A stretch of 64,000 nucleotides of DNA from Brevundimonas bullata. Lineage in GTDB: Bacteria; Pseudomonadota; Alphaproteobacteria; Caulobacterales; Caulobacteraceae. Below the pieces are notes generated by a model. The model did no database searches and was not told where the DNA came from. It saw nothing but the letters and a program-made list of their open reading frames with translations. Shown in pieces: positions 43,172-51,117 of this stretch. Made by a program: the position numbers and the translations under genes. The DNA lies in the NCBI RefSeq assembly GCF_014207965.1, contig NZ_JACHLM010000002.1:682001-746000 (forward strand). The letters are read 5' to 3'. The stretch's first letter is position 1, and each line of letters begins with the position of its first letter.

Positions 43172-45319
43172 TCAGGCCACCAACAGAGCCAGACCGACCG
43201 CCGGGTCGGGGCCAACCTCGAACGCCTCCAGACCCCACCCCGCCGCCTGCGCCAGCACCTTCACCGACGCCTCATCGAACTTGCGCGAGCTTTCGGTATG
43301 GACTGTCTCTCCCGCATTGAAGCGGAAGGCCAGCTTGCCCAGCCGCACCGTCATGGGCCGCGTCGCCTTCAGGTGCATCTCCATCCGCGAATGCTCCGGA
43401 TTCCAGAGCGCCACATGGTCAAAGGCCTCGGGCTCGAAATCCATGCCCAGGTCTCGATTGGCGCGGACTAGGAGGTTGCGGTTGAAGGCCGCCGTCACGC
43501 CCTGGGCGTCGTCATAGGCCGCGACAAGCACCTCGGGCGACTTCACCAGATCCACGCCGAGGATGAACAGGCTGCCCTCGCCCAACACCTCCCGCGCCGA
43601 TCGCAACAGGGCGATAGCCGCCTCGGGCATCAGATTGCCGATGGTCGATCCGGGGAAGAAGCCGATCCGTCGCCCCTGCCCCGCCTCGCGCGGCGGCGGC
43701 GAGAGATGCTCAAAATCCCCGACCACCGGCAGGACCTTCAGTCCCGGATAATCGGCGCAGATACGCTCGGCCGCCTCGTTCAGGGCCGAAGCGCTGATAT
43801 CGATGGGGACATAGGCCGCCAGATCCCGCGCCGCGTCCAGCACGATGCGCGTCTTCTCGCTGGCCCCCGATCCCAGCTCCACCAGCACCGCGTCCGGCCC
43901 GAAACGCCCGGCCCATTTCGGCGCGACCCGCCGCAGCAAGGCCGCCTCCTGCCGGGTCGGATAATATTCCGGCAGGCGGGTGATTTCCTCGAACAGCCGT
44001 GAACCCTCGGCGTCATAGAACCACTTGGGCGGCAGGGCCTTCACCCGGCGCGACAGGCCGTCGATCATGTCCTGGCGAAAAGCGTCGTGCGCGCCCGTTT
44101 CCTCAATCAGGGCGCCGTCCGCCGCCAAGCGCACCCCGGCGAACATCCAGCGCTGATGCGGGTAGTAGAAGTTGCGATAGCTGGGCCGCGCATGGCCTTC
44201 AGGCGTCGCGAAGGCCCCGCCGCGCAGGACCATTTGATTGGCCATGAACTTGCCGTTGTATTCAGCCGCCGTCCCCTCGGTCGGGCAAAATCCCGGGTAG
44301 GGGGCGTAGGCGCTGCCGGTCCACTGCCAGACCTCGCCGCTCAGGTTCGAAAAGGCGGCGGGGTCGCTCCTGGCCGCGTGCTCCCACTCTCCCTCAGTCG
44401 GCAGCCGCCGCCCCGACCACCGGGCAAAGGCGTCGGCCTCATAGAAGCTGACATGGCGCACGGGCGCTGCGGGATCGACGGGACGCCGCCCGGCCAGCGT
44501 CATGACGCTCCAGCCCGCGGCTTCCTGGCGCCAATACAGCGGCGCGGCCCAGCCCTCAGCCTTCACCCGCGCCCAGCCGTCCGACAGCCAGAACTCAGGC
44601 CGCCGATAGCCGTCATCGTCAATAAACTCGATCCAGTCGGCATTGGTGGACAGATCGGCAGCCAGTGAATACGGCTCCAGCCAGACCCTGTGCGCCGGCC
44701 GCTCATTGTCGAAGGCGAAGCCTTCATCGCCGGCGCCGATCTCGGTCAGCCCGCCCTCGAAAGAGCCCCAGCCGCCCCGTCGCCCCTGAACCGCGCCCGC
44801 TCGCGGCTCGGCCTCATAGGCCGCCGGGTCCAGCGGAGAGCGCGCCATCAGGTTCAGCATGTCCATCAGGAACAACTCCTGATGCTGCTGCTCGTGATGC
44901 AGGCCCAGCTCGAACAGGTAGCGTTCCAGACCATCTCCCAGCCCCTCCGCCAGCCGCGCCTCCATGCGGCGGTCGATCTCGTCGCGATAGGCCATGACCT
45001 GATCCAATGAAGGTCGCGTCATCAGCCCGCGCTCTGCTCGATCAACCCGTTCGCCAAGCCCCTCGTAGTAGGAGTTGAACAGCCGGTTCAGACGCTCATC
45101 GACGGCGACATAGTCCGGGCGGCGCCCCAGGATCATCGTCTCGAAGAACCAGCTGACGTGTCCCAGATGCCACTTGCCGGGACTGGCCTCGGGCATGGCC
45201 TGGGCTGTCAGATCCTCCGCAGACAGGCCAGCGGCCAGCAGCGGTAATCTGGCCCTGACCCGCCGATAGGTTTCAACATCCTGCTCAACGATATCGGACG
45301 ACCGAAGAGGTTGGCTCAT
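43172..45319 (-). CDS. Fused ergothioneine synthase EgtB and histidine methyltransferase EgtD
   Basis: One 715-residue frame without a stop. Residues 1-400 are EgtB: a DinB-like iron domain with HLGH (His51) and HHEQQHQE (His142, His146), then a sulfatase-modifying-factor domain (about 185-400; RLPTEGEWEHAAR, VLRGGAF). Residues about 412-715 are EgtD: LPPKWFYDAEGSRLFEEITRLPEYYPTR, VELGSGASEKTR and FPGSTIGNL. EgtD trimethylates histidine to hercynine and EgtB oxidatively adds sulfur. The domain order is the reverse of fungal Egt1. No internal start with an obvious Shine-Dalgarno sequence is seen at the junction. A near-match EcfG promoter lies upstream. Confidence 0.9.
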   Translation of the reverse strand: MSQPLRSSDIVEQDVETYRRVRARLPLLAAGLSAEDLTAQAMPEASPGKWHLGHVSWFFETMILGRRPDYVAVDERLNRLFNSYYEGLGERVDRAERGLMTRPSLDQVMAYRDEIDRRMEARLAEGLGDGLERYLFELGLHHEQQHQELFLMDMLNLMARSPLDPAAYEAEPRAGAVQGRRGGWGSFEGGLTEIGAGDEGFAFDNERPAHRVWLEPYSLAADLSTNADWIEFIDDDGYRRPEFWLSDGWARVKAEGWAAPLYWRQEAAGWSVMTLAGRRPVDPAAPVRHVSFYEADAFARWSGRRLPTEGEWEHAARSDPAAFSNLSGEVWQWTGSAYAPYPGFCPTEGTAAEYNGKFMANQMVLRGGAFATPEGHARPSYRNFYYPHQRWMFAGVRLAADGALIEETGAHDAFRQDMIDGLSRRVKALPPKWFYDAEGSRLFEEITRLPEYYPTRQEAALLRRVAPKWAGRFGPDAVLVELGSGASEKTRIVLDAARDLAAYVPIDISASALNEAAERICADYPGLKVLPVVGDFEHLSPPPREAGQGRRIGFFPGSTIGNLMPEAAIALLRSAREVLGEGSLFILGVDLVKSPEVLVAAYDDAQGVTAAFNRNLLVRANRDLGMDFEPEAFDHVALWNPEHSRMEMHLKATRPMTVRLGKLAFRFNAGETVHTESSRKFDEASVKVLAQAAGWGLEAFEVGPDPAVGLALLVA

Positions 45320-45361
45320 TCGCTATGGTCTCGCTGAAGATTGGGGCCGCCAATCCTTTTG

Positions 45362-45386
45362 AATGCCGCCTGACGGCGCAGGTTCC
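45362..45386 (-). promoter_or_regulatory. Degenerate EcfG-type promoter before egtB-egtD
   Basis: Minus strand GGAAC (45386-45382), 16 bases, CATT (45365-45362) where CGTT is expected; one mismatch in the -10 element, 42 bases before the ATG. Confidence 0.35.
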
Positions 45387-45411
45387 GCCGTCAGACAAGA
45401 CCCATCAGCGC

Positions 45412-45436
45412 GGAACAGTCATGCAGAGACAGCGTT
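45412..45436 (+). promoter_or_regulatory. EcfG-type promoter of the ECF sigma gene
   Basis: GGAAC (45412-45416), exactly 16 bases, CGTT (45433-45436): a perfect match to the general stress response consensus. It implies a leader of about 135 bases before the chosen sigma factor start. Confidence 0.75.
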
Positions 45437-45579
45437 CCTGCCACGCGCGTTCCATCGTCGGAGCGCCGCCCAGAGTTCAGGACCCCCGTTGCATGCCCCA
45501 TGTTCGCGTGCCTGACGGGCCGCAGGACAAAGGCCCGCGTCACACTGCCTCTCACCGCCCTGTCGGCATTGTCGATTCC

Positions 45580-46098
45580 ATGGATTGGCGTGACGCGATG
45601 GCTGGCTTTCTTCCCTCCCTGCGCGCCTTCGCCTTCTCCCTGTCGCGCAATTCGGCCGACGCCGACGACCTGGTTCAGGAAACCCTGACCAAGGCCTGGG
45701 CGCATCGGGAGCGGTTCGAACCCGGCAGCAATCTGCGGGCTTGGCTTTTCACCATCCTGCGCAACAGTTGGTACACCGGCGCCGCCAAACGCCGCCGCGA
45801 AGTGGCTGATGAGGAAGGACGCTACGCCGCCGGTCTGACCGCCGAGGCCAGCCAGGAATGGACCGCCGAACTGACTTCGCTTCAGGCGGCGCTGAACGCA
45901 CTGCCGCCCGAACATCGCGAGGCCATCGTCATGGTCGGCGCCGTGGGCCTTTCCTATCAGGAAGCGGCCGATATCTCGGGCTGCGCGGTCGGCACGATCA
46001 AGAGTCGCGTCAACCGTGCACGTCACCGGTTGGCCATTCTACTGGACATGGAAGTTCCTCTGGATGCTGTCCAAAATGTAATCGATGAAGGCAGCTGA
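45580..46098 (+). CDS. ECF-family RNA polymerase sigma factor, EcfG-like
   Basis: 172 residues with sigma region 2 (SLRAFAFSLSRNSADADDLVQETLTKAWAHRERFEPGSNLRAWLFTILRN) and region 4 (LPPEHREAIVMVGAVGLSYQEAADISGCAVGTIKSRVNRARHRL). The sequence resembles EcfG/SigT-type general stress sigma factors. No NepR or PhyR gene is adjacent. It is itself preceded by a perfect EcfG promoter, as is known for the secondary factor sigU in Caulobacter, so it may be a second, cascade-type factor. ATG at 45580 is preferred; the upstream in-frame extension lacks family features. Confidence 0.88.
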   Translation: MDWRDAMAGFLPSLRAFAFSLSRNSADADDLVQETLTKAWAHRERFEPGSNLRAWLFTILRNSWYTGAAKRRREVADEEGRYAAGLTAEASQEWTAELTSLQAALNALPPEHREAIVMVGAVGLSYQEAADISGCAVGTIKSRVNRARHRLAILLDMEVPLDAVQNVIDEGS

Positions 46099-46104
46099 GC
46101 AGGG

Positions 46105-46129
46105 GGAACAGCGTCTCTTCTACCCGGTT
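46105..46129 (+). promoter_or_regulatory. EcfG-type promoter of the 75-residue protein gene
   Basis: GGAAC (46105-46109), 17 bases, GTT (46127-46129), 7 bases after the sigma factor stop and 27 bases before the next ATG. Confidence 0.7.
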
Positions 46130-46156
46130 TTAGGTACAGACCCGGGAGAGTCGATC

Positions 46157-46384
46157 ATGATGAACCCAATGAATACCCAACCCCGCCAACCGTCCGATCA
46201 GGACAGCCCGACCATGGAAGCCTCCGAAGAGGGGCAGGTCAGAGAAAGTGGATTCATGGGATGGATTCACCGCCATTTCGGCAGCGAACATCCCCACAGA
46301 CAGGGCGCCAACTTCTTCGTCAGCGATGTCACGGACGGCGGTGTCGGCACCCACCATCACCACCGTCAGGACAAGCGGCACTGA
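46157..46384 (+). CDS. Small His-rich hypothetical protein downstream of sigma factor
   Basis: 75 residues, hydrophilic, acidic first half and a His-rich second half (WIHRHFGSEHPHR and HHHH near the C-terminus). No known domain; metal binding is conceivable. GGGAGAG lies six bases before ATG 46157. It has its own EcfG-type promoter and an intrinsic terminator, so it is a stress-regulated unit whatever its function. Confidence 0.65.
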   Translation: MMNPMNTQPRQPSDQDSPTMEASEEGQVRESGFMGWIHRHFGSEHPHRQGANFFVSDVTDGGVGTHHHHRQDKRH

Positions 46385-46418
46385 CGACCTGAACAACCCC
46401 ACAGCGTCGTGAACAACG

Positions 46419-46453
46419 GGGCCATGGCGAACCGCCACGGCCCTGTTCTTTTT
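46419..46453 (+). terminator. Terminator after the 75-residue protein gene
   Basis: Eleven-position stem (46419-46429 with 46433-46443, one mismatch), then TGTTCTTTTT. The T-tract overlaps the stop codon of the convergent acyl-CoA dehydrogenase gene. Confidence 0.75.
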
Positions 46454-47660
46454 AGCGACGCAGGCCGCCGTGCTTGGCGTATTCCAGCCGCGCGATGGTG
46501 CGGTTGTGGACTTCGTCCGGGCCATCGGCGATCCGCAGCGTGCGAACCGTGGCGTAGAGTTCCGCCAACGGCGTATCGCCCGATACGCCCGCCCCGCCGA
46601 AGGCCTGGATGGCGTCGTCGATGACCTGCAGCGCCATCTTCGGCGCCGCCGTCTTGATCTGGGCGATCTCGGACTTGGCGTTCTTGGCGCCCACCTCGTC
46701 CATCATCCAGGCGGCCTTCAGCACCAGCAGGCGGCACATCTCGATATTGGTGCGCGCCTCGGCCACGCGCTGCTCCCAAACCGAATGCTCGGCCAAGGTC
46801 TTTCGGAAGGCGGTGCGCGTCAGCAGCCGCTCGACCATCAGCTCCAGCGACCGTTCCGCCGCGCCGATCACGCGCATGCAGTGGTGGATACGGCCCGGCC
46901 CAAGCCGCCCTTGCGCGATCTCGAAGCCTCGCCCCTCTCCCGCGATCAGGTTCTCGACCGGGACGCGGACGTTCTCCAGCACCACCTCAGCGTGGCCGAT
47001 CGGCGCCTCGTCATAGCCGAACACCGACAGCATCCGCTCGACGCGGAAGCCGGGCGTGTCCACCGGCACGATGATCTGGCTCTGCTGCTGGTGGGTGGCG
47101 GCGTCTGGGTCGGTCTTACCCATGACGATGGTCATGGCGACGTTGGGGTGGGCCATATTGGTCGACCACCACTTGCGGCCGTTGACGACATAGTGGTCGC
47201 CGTCGCGGACGATGCTGGTCTGGATGTTGGTGGCGTCGGACGAGGCCACCTCGGGCTCGGTCATCAGGAAAGCCGAGCGGATCTCGCCCGCCATCAGCGG
47301 TTTCAGCCAGCGTTCCTGCTGGGCGGCGTCGCCGTACATGTGCAGGACTTCCATATTGCCGGTGTCGGGGGCGTTGCAGTTGAACACCTCGGCCGACCAC
47401 AGCCGCCGTCCCATCAGCTCCGCCAGCGGCGCGTATTCCAGATTGGTCAGACCCGCACCGTGCTCGCCCGGCAGGAACATGTTCCACAACCCGGCGTCCT
47501 TGGCCTTGGCCTTCAGCGCCTCCATCACCGGCGCCTGGACCTTGGGATTGGCGTGGACCTGGGCGCGGTACTCCGCCTCGGCCGGGACGACATGCGCCTC
47601 GATGAAGCGCGACAGACGCTCGCGCCACATCAGGCCGCGCTCGGAAGGGGCGAAATCCAT
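46452..47660 (-). CDS. Acyl-CoA dehydrogenase family protein
   Basis: 402-residue flavoenzyme of fatty acid oxidation, related to the ACAD10/11-like branch. FAD/substrate segments [18 protein letters not shown] and [10 protein letters not shown] are present, with [43 protein letters not shown] at the C-terminus. The general-base glutamate expected for the family cannot be fixed without alignment. Substrate length unknown. Downstream of an SCP2 gene on the same strand, but a terminator separates them. Confidence 0.9.
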   Translation of the reverse strand: MDFAPSERGLMWRERLSRFIEAHVVPAEAEYRAQVHANPKVQAPVMEALKAKAKDAGLWNMFLPGEHGAGLTNLEYAPLAELMGRRLWSAEVFNCNAPDTGNMEVLHMYGDAAQQERWLKPLMAGEIRSAFLMTEPEVASSDATNIQTSIVRDGDHYVVNGRKWWSTNMAHPNVAMTIVMGKTDPDAATHQQQSQIIVPVDTPGFRVERMLSVFGYDEAPIGHAEVVLENVRVPVENLIAGEGRGFEIAQGRLGPGRIHHCMRVIGAAERSLELMVERLLTRTAFRKTLAEHSVWEQRVAEARTNIEMCRLLVLKAAWMMDEVGAKNAKSEIAQIKTAAPKMALQVIDDAIQAFGGAGVSGDTPLAELYATVRTLRIADGPDEVHNRTIARLEYAKHGGLRR

Positions 47661-47706
47661 GATCCTGTCCTCAAACTCTTAGCCGCGCTTCTGCGAGCGC
47701 CGATAG

Positions 47707-47739
47707 CAAAACGGCGCGGCCCCGAGGGAGCCGCGCCGT
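47707..47739 (-). terminator. Terminator of the SCP2 gene
   Basis: Perfect ten-base stem (47711-47720 with 47730-47739) followed on the minus strand by a TTTT tract. Confidence 0.8.
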
Positions 47740-47764
47740 CCTTGTTCTGGTCGTCAGAAACGCA

Positions 47765-48067
47765 TCAGCGCTTCAGCAGCGGCGCCAGCTTCTGGGCGAT
47801 CATCATGTCGCCAGCGATCTTCAGCTTGCCCTGCATGAAGGCCATCATCGGGTCCAGCTTGCCTTCCGACAGGGCGACAAAGTCGTCCCACTTCATCGAG
47901 ACCGTAGCGTCGGCGGGCTTGTCTTCGTTCGACACCGAGTTGGGCACCGAGGCGCCGTCGATGAAGATCTTGCCGACATCGCCCAGGTCCAGCTTGACGG
48001 TCTTGCCGAGGCCCGAGTTGTCGCCGACGGCGGTACGGATGTGGTCAGTGACAGCGTTCAGATCCAA
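47765..48067 (-). CDS. SCP2 sterol-carrier domain protein
   Basis: 100 residues, a stand-alone SCP2 fold that binds lipids or acyl-CoA. KVKL-type sequence is replaced by KTVKLDLGD, followed by ATVSMKWDDFVALSEGKLDPMMAFMQGKLKIAGDM, the family signature. Start is taken as TTG 48067 with GGGAGA seven bases upstream; another TTG seven codons earlier is possible. Neighbour of the acyl-CoA dehydrogenase, which fits lipid metabolism. Confidence 0.85.
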   Translation of the reverse strand: MDLNAVTDHIRTAVGDNSGLGKTVKLDLGDVGKIFIDGASVPNSVSNEDKPADATVSMKWDDFVALSEGKLDPMMAFMQGKLKIAGDMMIAQKLAPLLKR

Positions 48068-48142
48068 GTGCGTCTCTCCCAAGAGCAAGATTGATCCGAA
48101 GGCGTAGCCCGCCCCGAGGACGGCGCCAAGATCACGCTAGGG

Positions 48143-48173
48143 AAAGCGGCGACCGGTCGCGCCCTGTCGCCGC
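48143..48173 (-). terminator. Probable terminator of torF-like gene
   Basis: Eight-base stem (48146-48153 with 48166-48173) followed on the minus strand by TTTCCC, 10 bases after the stop codon. Confidence 0.55.
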
Positions 48174-48183
48174 CCCGCAGTTC

Positions 48184-48858
48184 CTAGAAGTTGGCCTTCA
48201 GCCCCACCACAAAGCGGTCATCGGTCAGCGGCCCGTCCACGTCCGAGTCGTGATAGCGCACGTCTACCGCCAGATGATCGGTCAGGTCATAGGCGACGCC
48301 CAGGTTCCAGGAGAGGTAGTCGTCGTTCACGTCCAGCCACTGTTGGCCGACTGCCCCCGAAACCGTCCACTTGTCGGCCAGAGCATAGGCGGCGTTGGCC
48401 TCCAGATAGGTGGCCTTGTCGTCCACGCCGAAGAAGTCGGGCGAATAGTAGAGGGCTGCGCCCAGGGTCGCCGGACCGATGGCGCGCGACGCCGCCGCCT
48501 TGAACTCCACGTAGTTGAAGTCCGCGCCGCTCGGCTCGTTGACGTAGAAATAACCGAGCACGCCGACGTCCAACGCATAGCCCGCCGCCTCGGTGCGATA
48601 GCCGCCGTACAGATCAACCTCGGCGTCGGTTCCGTCGCCGAAATCCACGTTGGACGCCCAGGTCCCGGCGTAGAAGCTGCCGAACGTGGCGTCGATCCCC
48701 CCCTGAATCGCTGGGTCTCCGTTGGTCTGGGTGGCCCCGCGGAAAACGTAGTCGCTGACCACGCCGATGTTGAACGCCACCTCAGGCTGGCTTTGCGCCT
48801 GGGCCGAACCGGCGCCGAACAGGGCCAGCGCCGAAGCGCCGATAAGAGCTAGTTTCAT
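48184..48858 (-). CDS. TorF-family putative porin
   Basis: 224-residue outer-membrane barrel with signal peptide (AGSAQAQ, cleavage near residue 22) and the family start FNIGVVSDYVFRGATQTNGDPAIQGGID. Members are often linked to ammonium or nitrogen transport genes. Ends in Phe as outer-membrane barrels do. It lies 138 bases after the amt stop on the same strand and is probably co-expressed. Confidence 0.88.
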   Translation of the reverse strand: MKLALIGASALALFGAGSAQAQSQPEVAFNIGVVSDYVFRGATQTNGDPAIQGGIDATFGSFYAGTWASNVDFGDGTDAEVDLYGGYRTEAAGYALDVGVLGYFYVNEPSGADFNYVEFKAAASRAIGPATLGAALYYSPDFFGVDDKATYLEANAAYALADKWTVSGAVGQQWLDVNDDYLSWNLGVAYDLTDHLAVDVRYHDSDVDGPLTDDRFVVGLKANF

Positions 48859-48996
48859 GACATGATCCCCTCAATGTCGGTTGTTGCCGCACGTCTGCCC
48901 GCAAGTCGTTGATGAAAAGCGACTATCGGGCCTTATCCGGTGGATTGGCTGGCTGACGGAATGCAGCGGGGAGGCGCCGCATCCCGCCTCCTGCTG

Positions 48997-50394
48997 TCAG
49001 ACGCCGTCCAGCACTTCGCCGTGCAGATGTCCGTCCAGACCATCCTCTTCCTGCGCATCAGTGACCCGCAGGCCCGTGGTGTATTTGCAGATCAGCAGGA
49101 TAATCAGCGTGCCGACCGCGCTCCACAGGATGGTCCAGACCAGTCCCAGGGCCTGAACCCCGATATTGGCCCCTTCCGACAGGCTGTTGATCGCGGTGGA
49201 AGCGAAGACCCCGGTCAACAGAGCGCCGACCAGACCGCCTGCCCCGTGCAGGCCAAAGGCGTCCAGGCTGTCGTCATACTTGAGCAGCTTCTTCAGCCAG
49301 ACCGACGAGACATAGCAGGCCGGACCGGCGATCAGGCCGATGACGACCGCTCCCTTGGGATCAACGAAGCCCGCCGCCGGCGTAATGGCGACCAGGCCCG
49401 CCACAACGCCCGACAGCGCCCCGATCAGCGACCACTTCTTCTTGTAGACGACCTCGACGAACTTCCATGTCAGCGAAGCCGCAGCCGCCGCCAGCAAGGT
49501 GTTGATCAGGGCCGCGCCCATCAGGCCGTTGGCCGCCCCCGCCGAACCGGCGTTGAAGCCGATCCAGCCGACCAGCAGGAGCGAGGCGCCGATCATGGTC
49601 AGCACCGGGTTGTGCGCCGTGATGGGCTCGACGCCGTAACCCTTCCTCGGCCCAAGGAACAGGGCGCAGACCAGACCCGCCACGCCCGAGTTGACGTGAA
49701 CCACCGCGCCCCCGGCGAAGTCCAGCACCCCTTGCGCCCCCAGGAAGCCGCCGCCCCAGACCCAGTGGGCGATGGGAGCATAGACCACCAGCGACCACAG
49801 GGCCGTGAACAGCAGCATCCCAGAATATTTCAGCCGCTCCGCAAAGGCCCCGGTGATCAGCGCAGGGGTAATGATGGCGAAGGTCAGTTGAAAGGACACC
49901 CAGAGGAACTCTGGAATGCCCGGCAACAGGCTGTGGGCCGTGTCCACCGTCACGCCGTTCAGGAACAGGGCGTCCAGACTACCGAAATACTGATTGATCC
50001 CCGCGTCGCCGTTCGTGCCGAAAGCGATGGTGTAGCCGGCGACAAACCAGGTCAGCGACACCACCGCAAAGGCGGCGACCGACTGGGTGATGGTGGCGAT
50101 CACGTTTTTGCGTCGCACCATGCCGCCATAGAAGAGCGCCAGACCCGGCAAGGTCATCAGCAGGACCAGGGCGGTGGAGGTCCCCAGCCAGGCCGTGCCC
50201 GCCGCATCCAGCTCCAGCGGAACCTGATGTGAAAACAGCGCCGGAGCAGGCTCCGACGCTGTTACAGCAGCACTGGCGATGTTGGCGACTGGCGCGGCGT
50301 CCGGCGCCGCAAGCGCCGCTCCGACGGCGAATAACCCGCCCGTCAGACAGAGAAGGGCCAGAAGCCCCGGTAAGCTGTGTTTGAACTGCGTCAT
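48997..50394 (-). CDS. amt: Ammonium transporter
   Basis: Amt-family ammonia/ammonium channel, 465 residues. A cleavable signal-like first segment (residues 10-30), then about 11 helices; ALFYGGMVRRKNV, FDFAGG-type segment as LDFAGGAVVHVNSGVAG, and HGAGGLVGALLTGVFA include the conserved twin-His pore region. No glnK gene accompanies it in this window. A long inverted repeat lies 20 bases upstream of the ATG. Confidence 0.95.
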   Translation of the reverse strand: MTQFKHSLPGLLALLCLTGGLFAVGAALAAPDAAPVANIASAAVTASEPAPALFSHQVPLELDAAGTAWLGTSTALVLLMTLPGLALFYGGMVRRKNVIATITQSVAAFAVVSLTWFVAGYTIAFGTNGDAGINQYFGSLDALFLNGVTVDTAHSLLPGIPEFLWVSFQLTFAIITPALITGAFAERLKYSGMLLFTALWSLVVYAPIAHWVWGGGFLGAQGVLDFAGGAVVHVNSGVAGLVCALFLGPRKGYGVEPITAHNPVLTMIGASLLLVGWIGFNAGSAGAANGLMGAALINTLLAAAAASLTWKFVEVVYKKKWSLIGALSGVVAGLVAITPAAGFVDPKGAVVIGLIAGPACYVSSVWLKKLLKYDDSLDAFGLHGAGGLVGALLTGVFASTAINSLSEGANIGVQALGLVWTILWSAVGTLIILLICKYTTGLRVTDAQEEDGLDGHLHGEVLDGV

Positions 50395-50414
50395 GCCTGT
50401 ATCCCCTCATGCTT

Positions 50415-50448
50415 TTCGCAGTTGCGAACTGTTTATCGCAACCGCGAA
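50415..50448. promoter_or_regulatory. Inverted repeat upstream of amt
   Basis: Thirteen-base arms (50415-50427 with 50436-50448, one mismatch) around an eight-base centre, 21 bases before the amt ATG. Could be an operator or a 5' leader hairpin that covers the ribosome site region; no sigma-54 promoter was found. Confidence 0.55.
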
Positions 50449-50675
50449 GTCGGCAAGGGGAAAAATGCAGCTGGCTGAGAATTTTTCACCCGTACGTCAC
50501 CGACCCGTCGGCAACACAAAAACGAGAACCTCGAATCTTGGCCAAACCTAGAAAATTCGACCCGTAATCCACAATGTCCGCGACACAACGCGCCAGCCTG
50601 CCGAAGTTACAGCCTTTTACGATGACGCGGCGCTGTCCGCCCTAGGATGGCTGCGCACGACACGCGAGGCGCACC

Positions 50676-50879
50676 ATGAGAACTCAGTTGTCCCCTGACG
50701 ACGCCCACCTGAACCGTCTGTGGCTCGAAACCTTCGGCCAGCCCCTGCCCCTCATCGGCGCGCCCGAGATCGCCCGACGCATTCTTCGCCAGAACGGCGT
50801 GTCCGCACGCGACCTTCAGCCCGCGCTCGCAGAACCCGCGACCACGCATGCCCCGAAGGGCGTTGCTGTTCAGCAATAA
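50676..50879 (+). CDS. Small hypothetical protein
   Basis: 67 residues, DDAHLNRLWLETFGQPLPLIGAPEIARRILRQNGV reads as a compact helical protein, similar in style to short uncharacterised alphaproteobacterial proteins. Weak GAGGCG before the ATG. An 89-residue frame on the other strand overlaps it but is less protein-like. Function unknown. Confidence 0.5.
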   Translation: MRTQLSPDDAHLNRLWLETFGQPLPLIGAPEIARRILRQNGVSARDLQPALAEPATTHAPKGVAVQQ

Positions 50880-50890
50880 TGGGAAGATTC

Positions 50891-50982
50891 TGGCGGAGAC
50901 GGAGGGATTCGAACCCTCGGTACCCCTTACAGGGTACGACGATTTAGCAAACCGTTGCCTTCAGCCACTCGGCCACGTCTCC
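50891..50982 (-). tRNA. tRNA-Ser (GCT)
   Basis: 92 bases with the long variable arm typical of serine tRNAs (GTACCC...GGGTAC), acceptor GGAGACG/CGTCTCC, anticodon GCT in loop TTGCTAA, encoded CCA. Confidence 0.97.
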
Positions 50983-51117
50983 GGCAGGCGGCGTGGATAG
51001 CGAGTCCTTTGACGCTGCGCAACGGGGAAACGCAAACTGTCACGTTAACGGGGGATAGACGGCCTGTATGCGAGGAAACAGCCATTATCTAAGCCAGTGG
51101 ATCACACCGTTCGCCTC

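Noticed and set aside
50395..50640. Sigma-54 promoter upstream of amt
   Set aside because: No TGGCAC-N5-TTGC match on the minus strand in this region, despite amt often being NtrC-controlled.
50607..50876. 89-codon minus-strand frame opposite the 67-residue gene
   Set aside because: Less protein-like composition, no ribosome site; the plus-strand frame was kept instead, with modest confidence.
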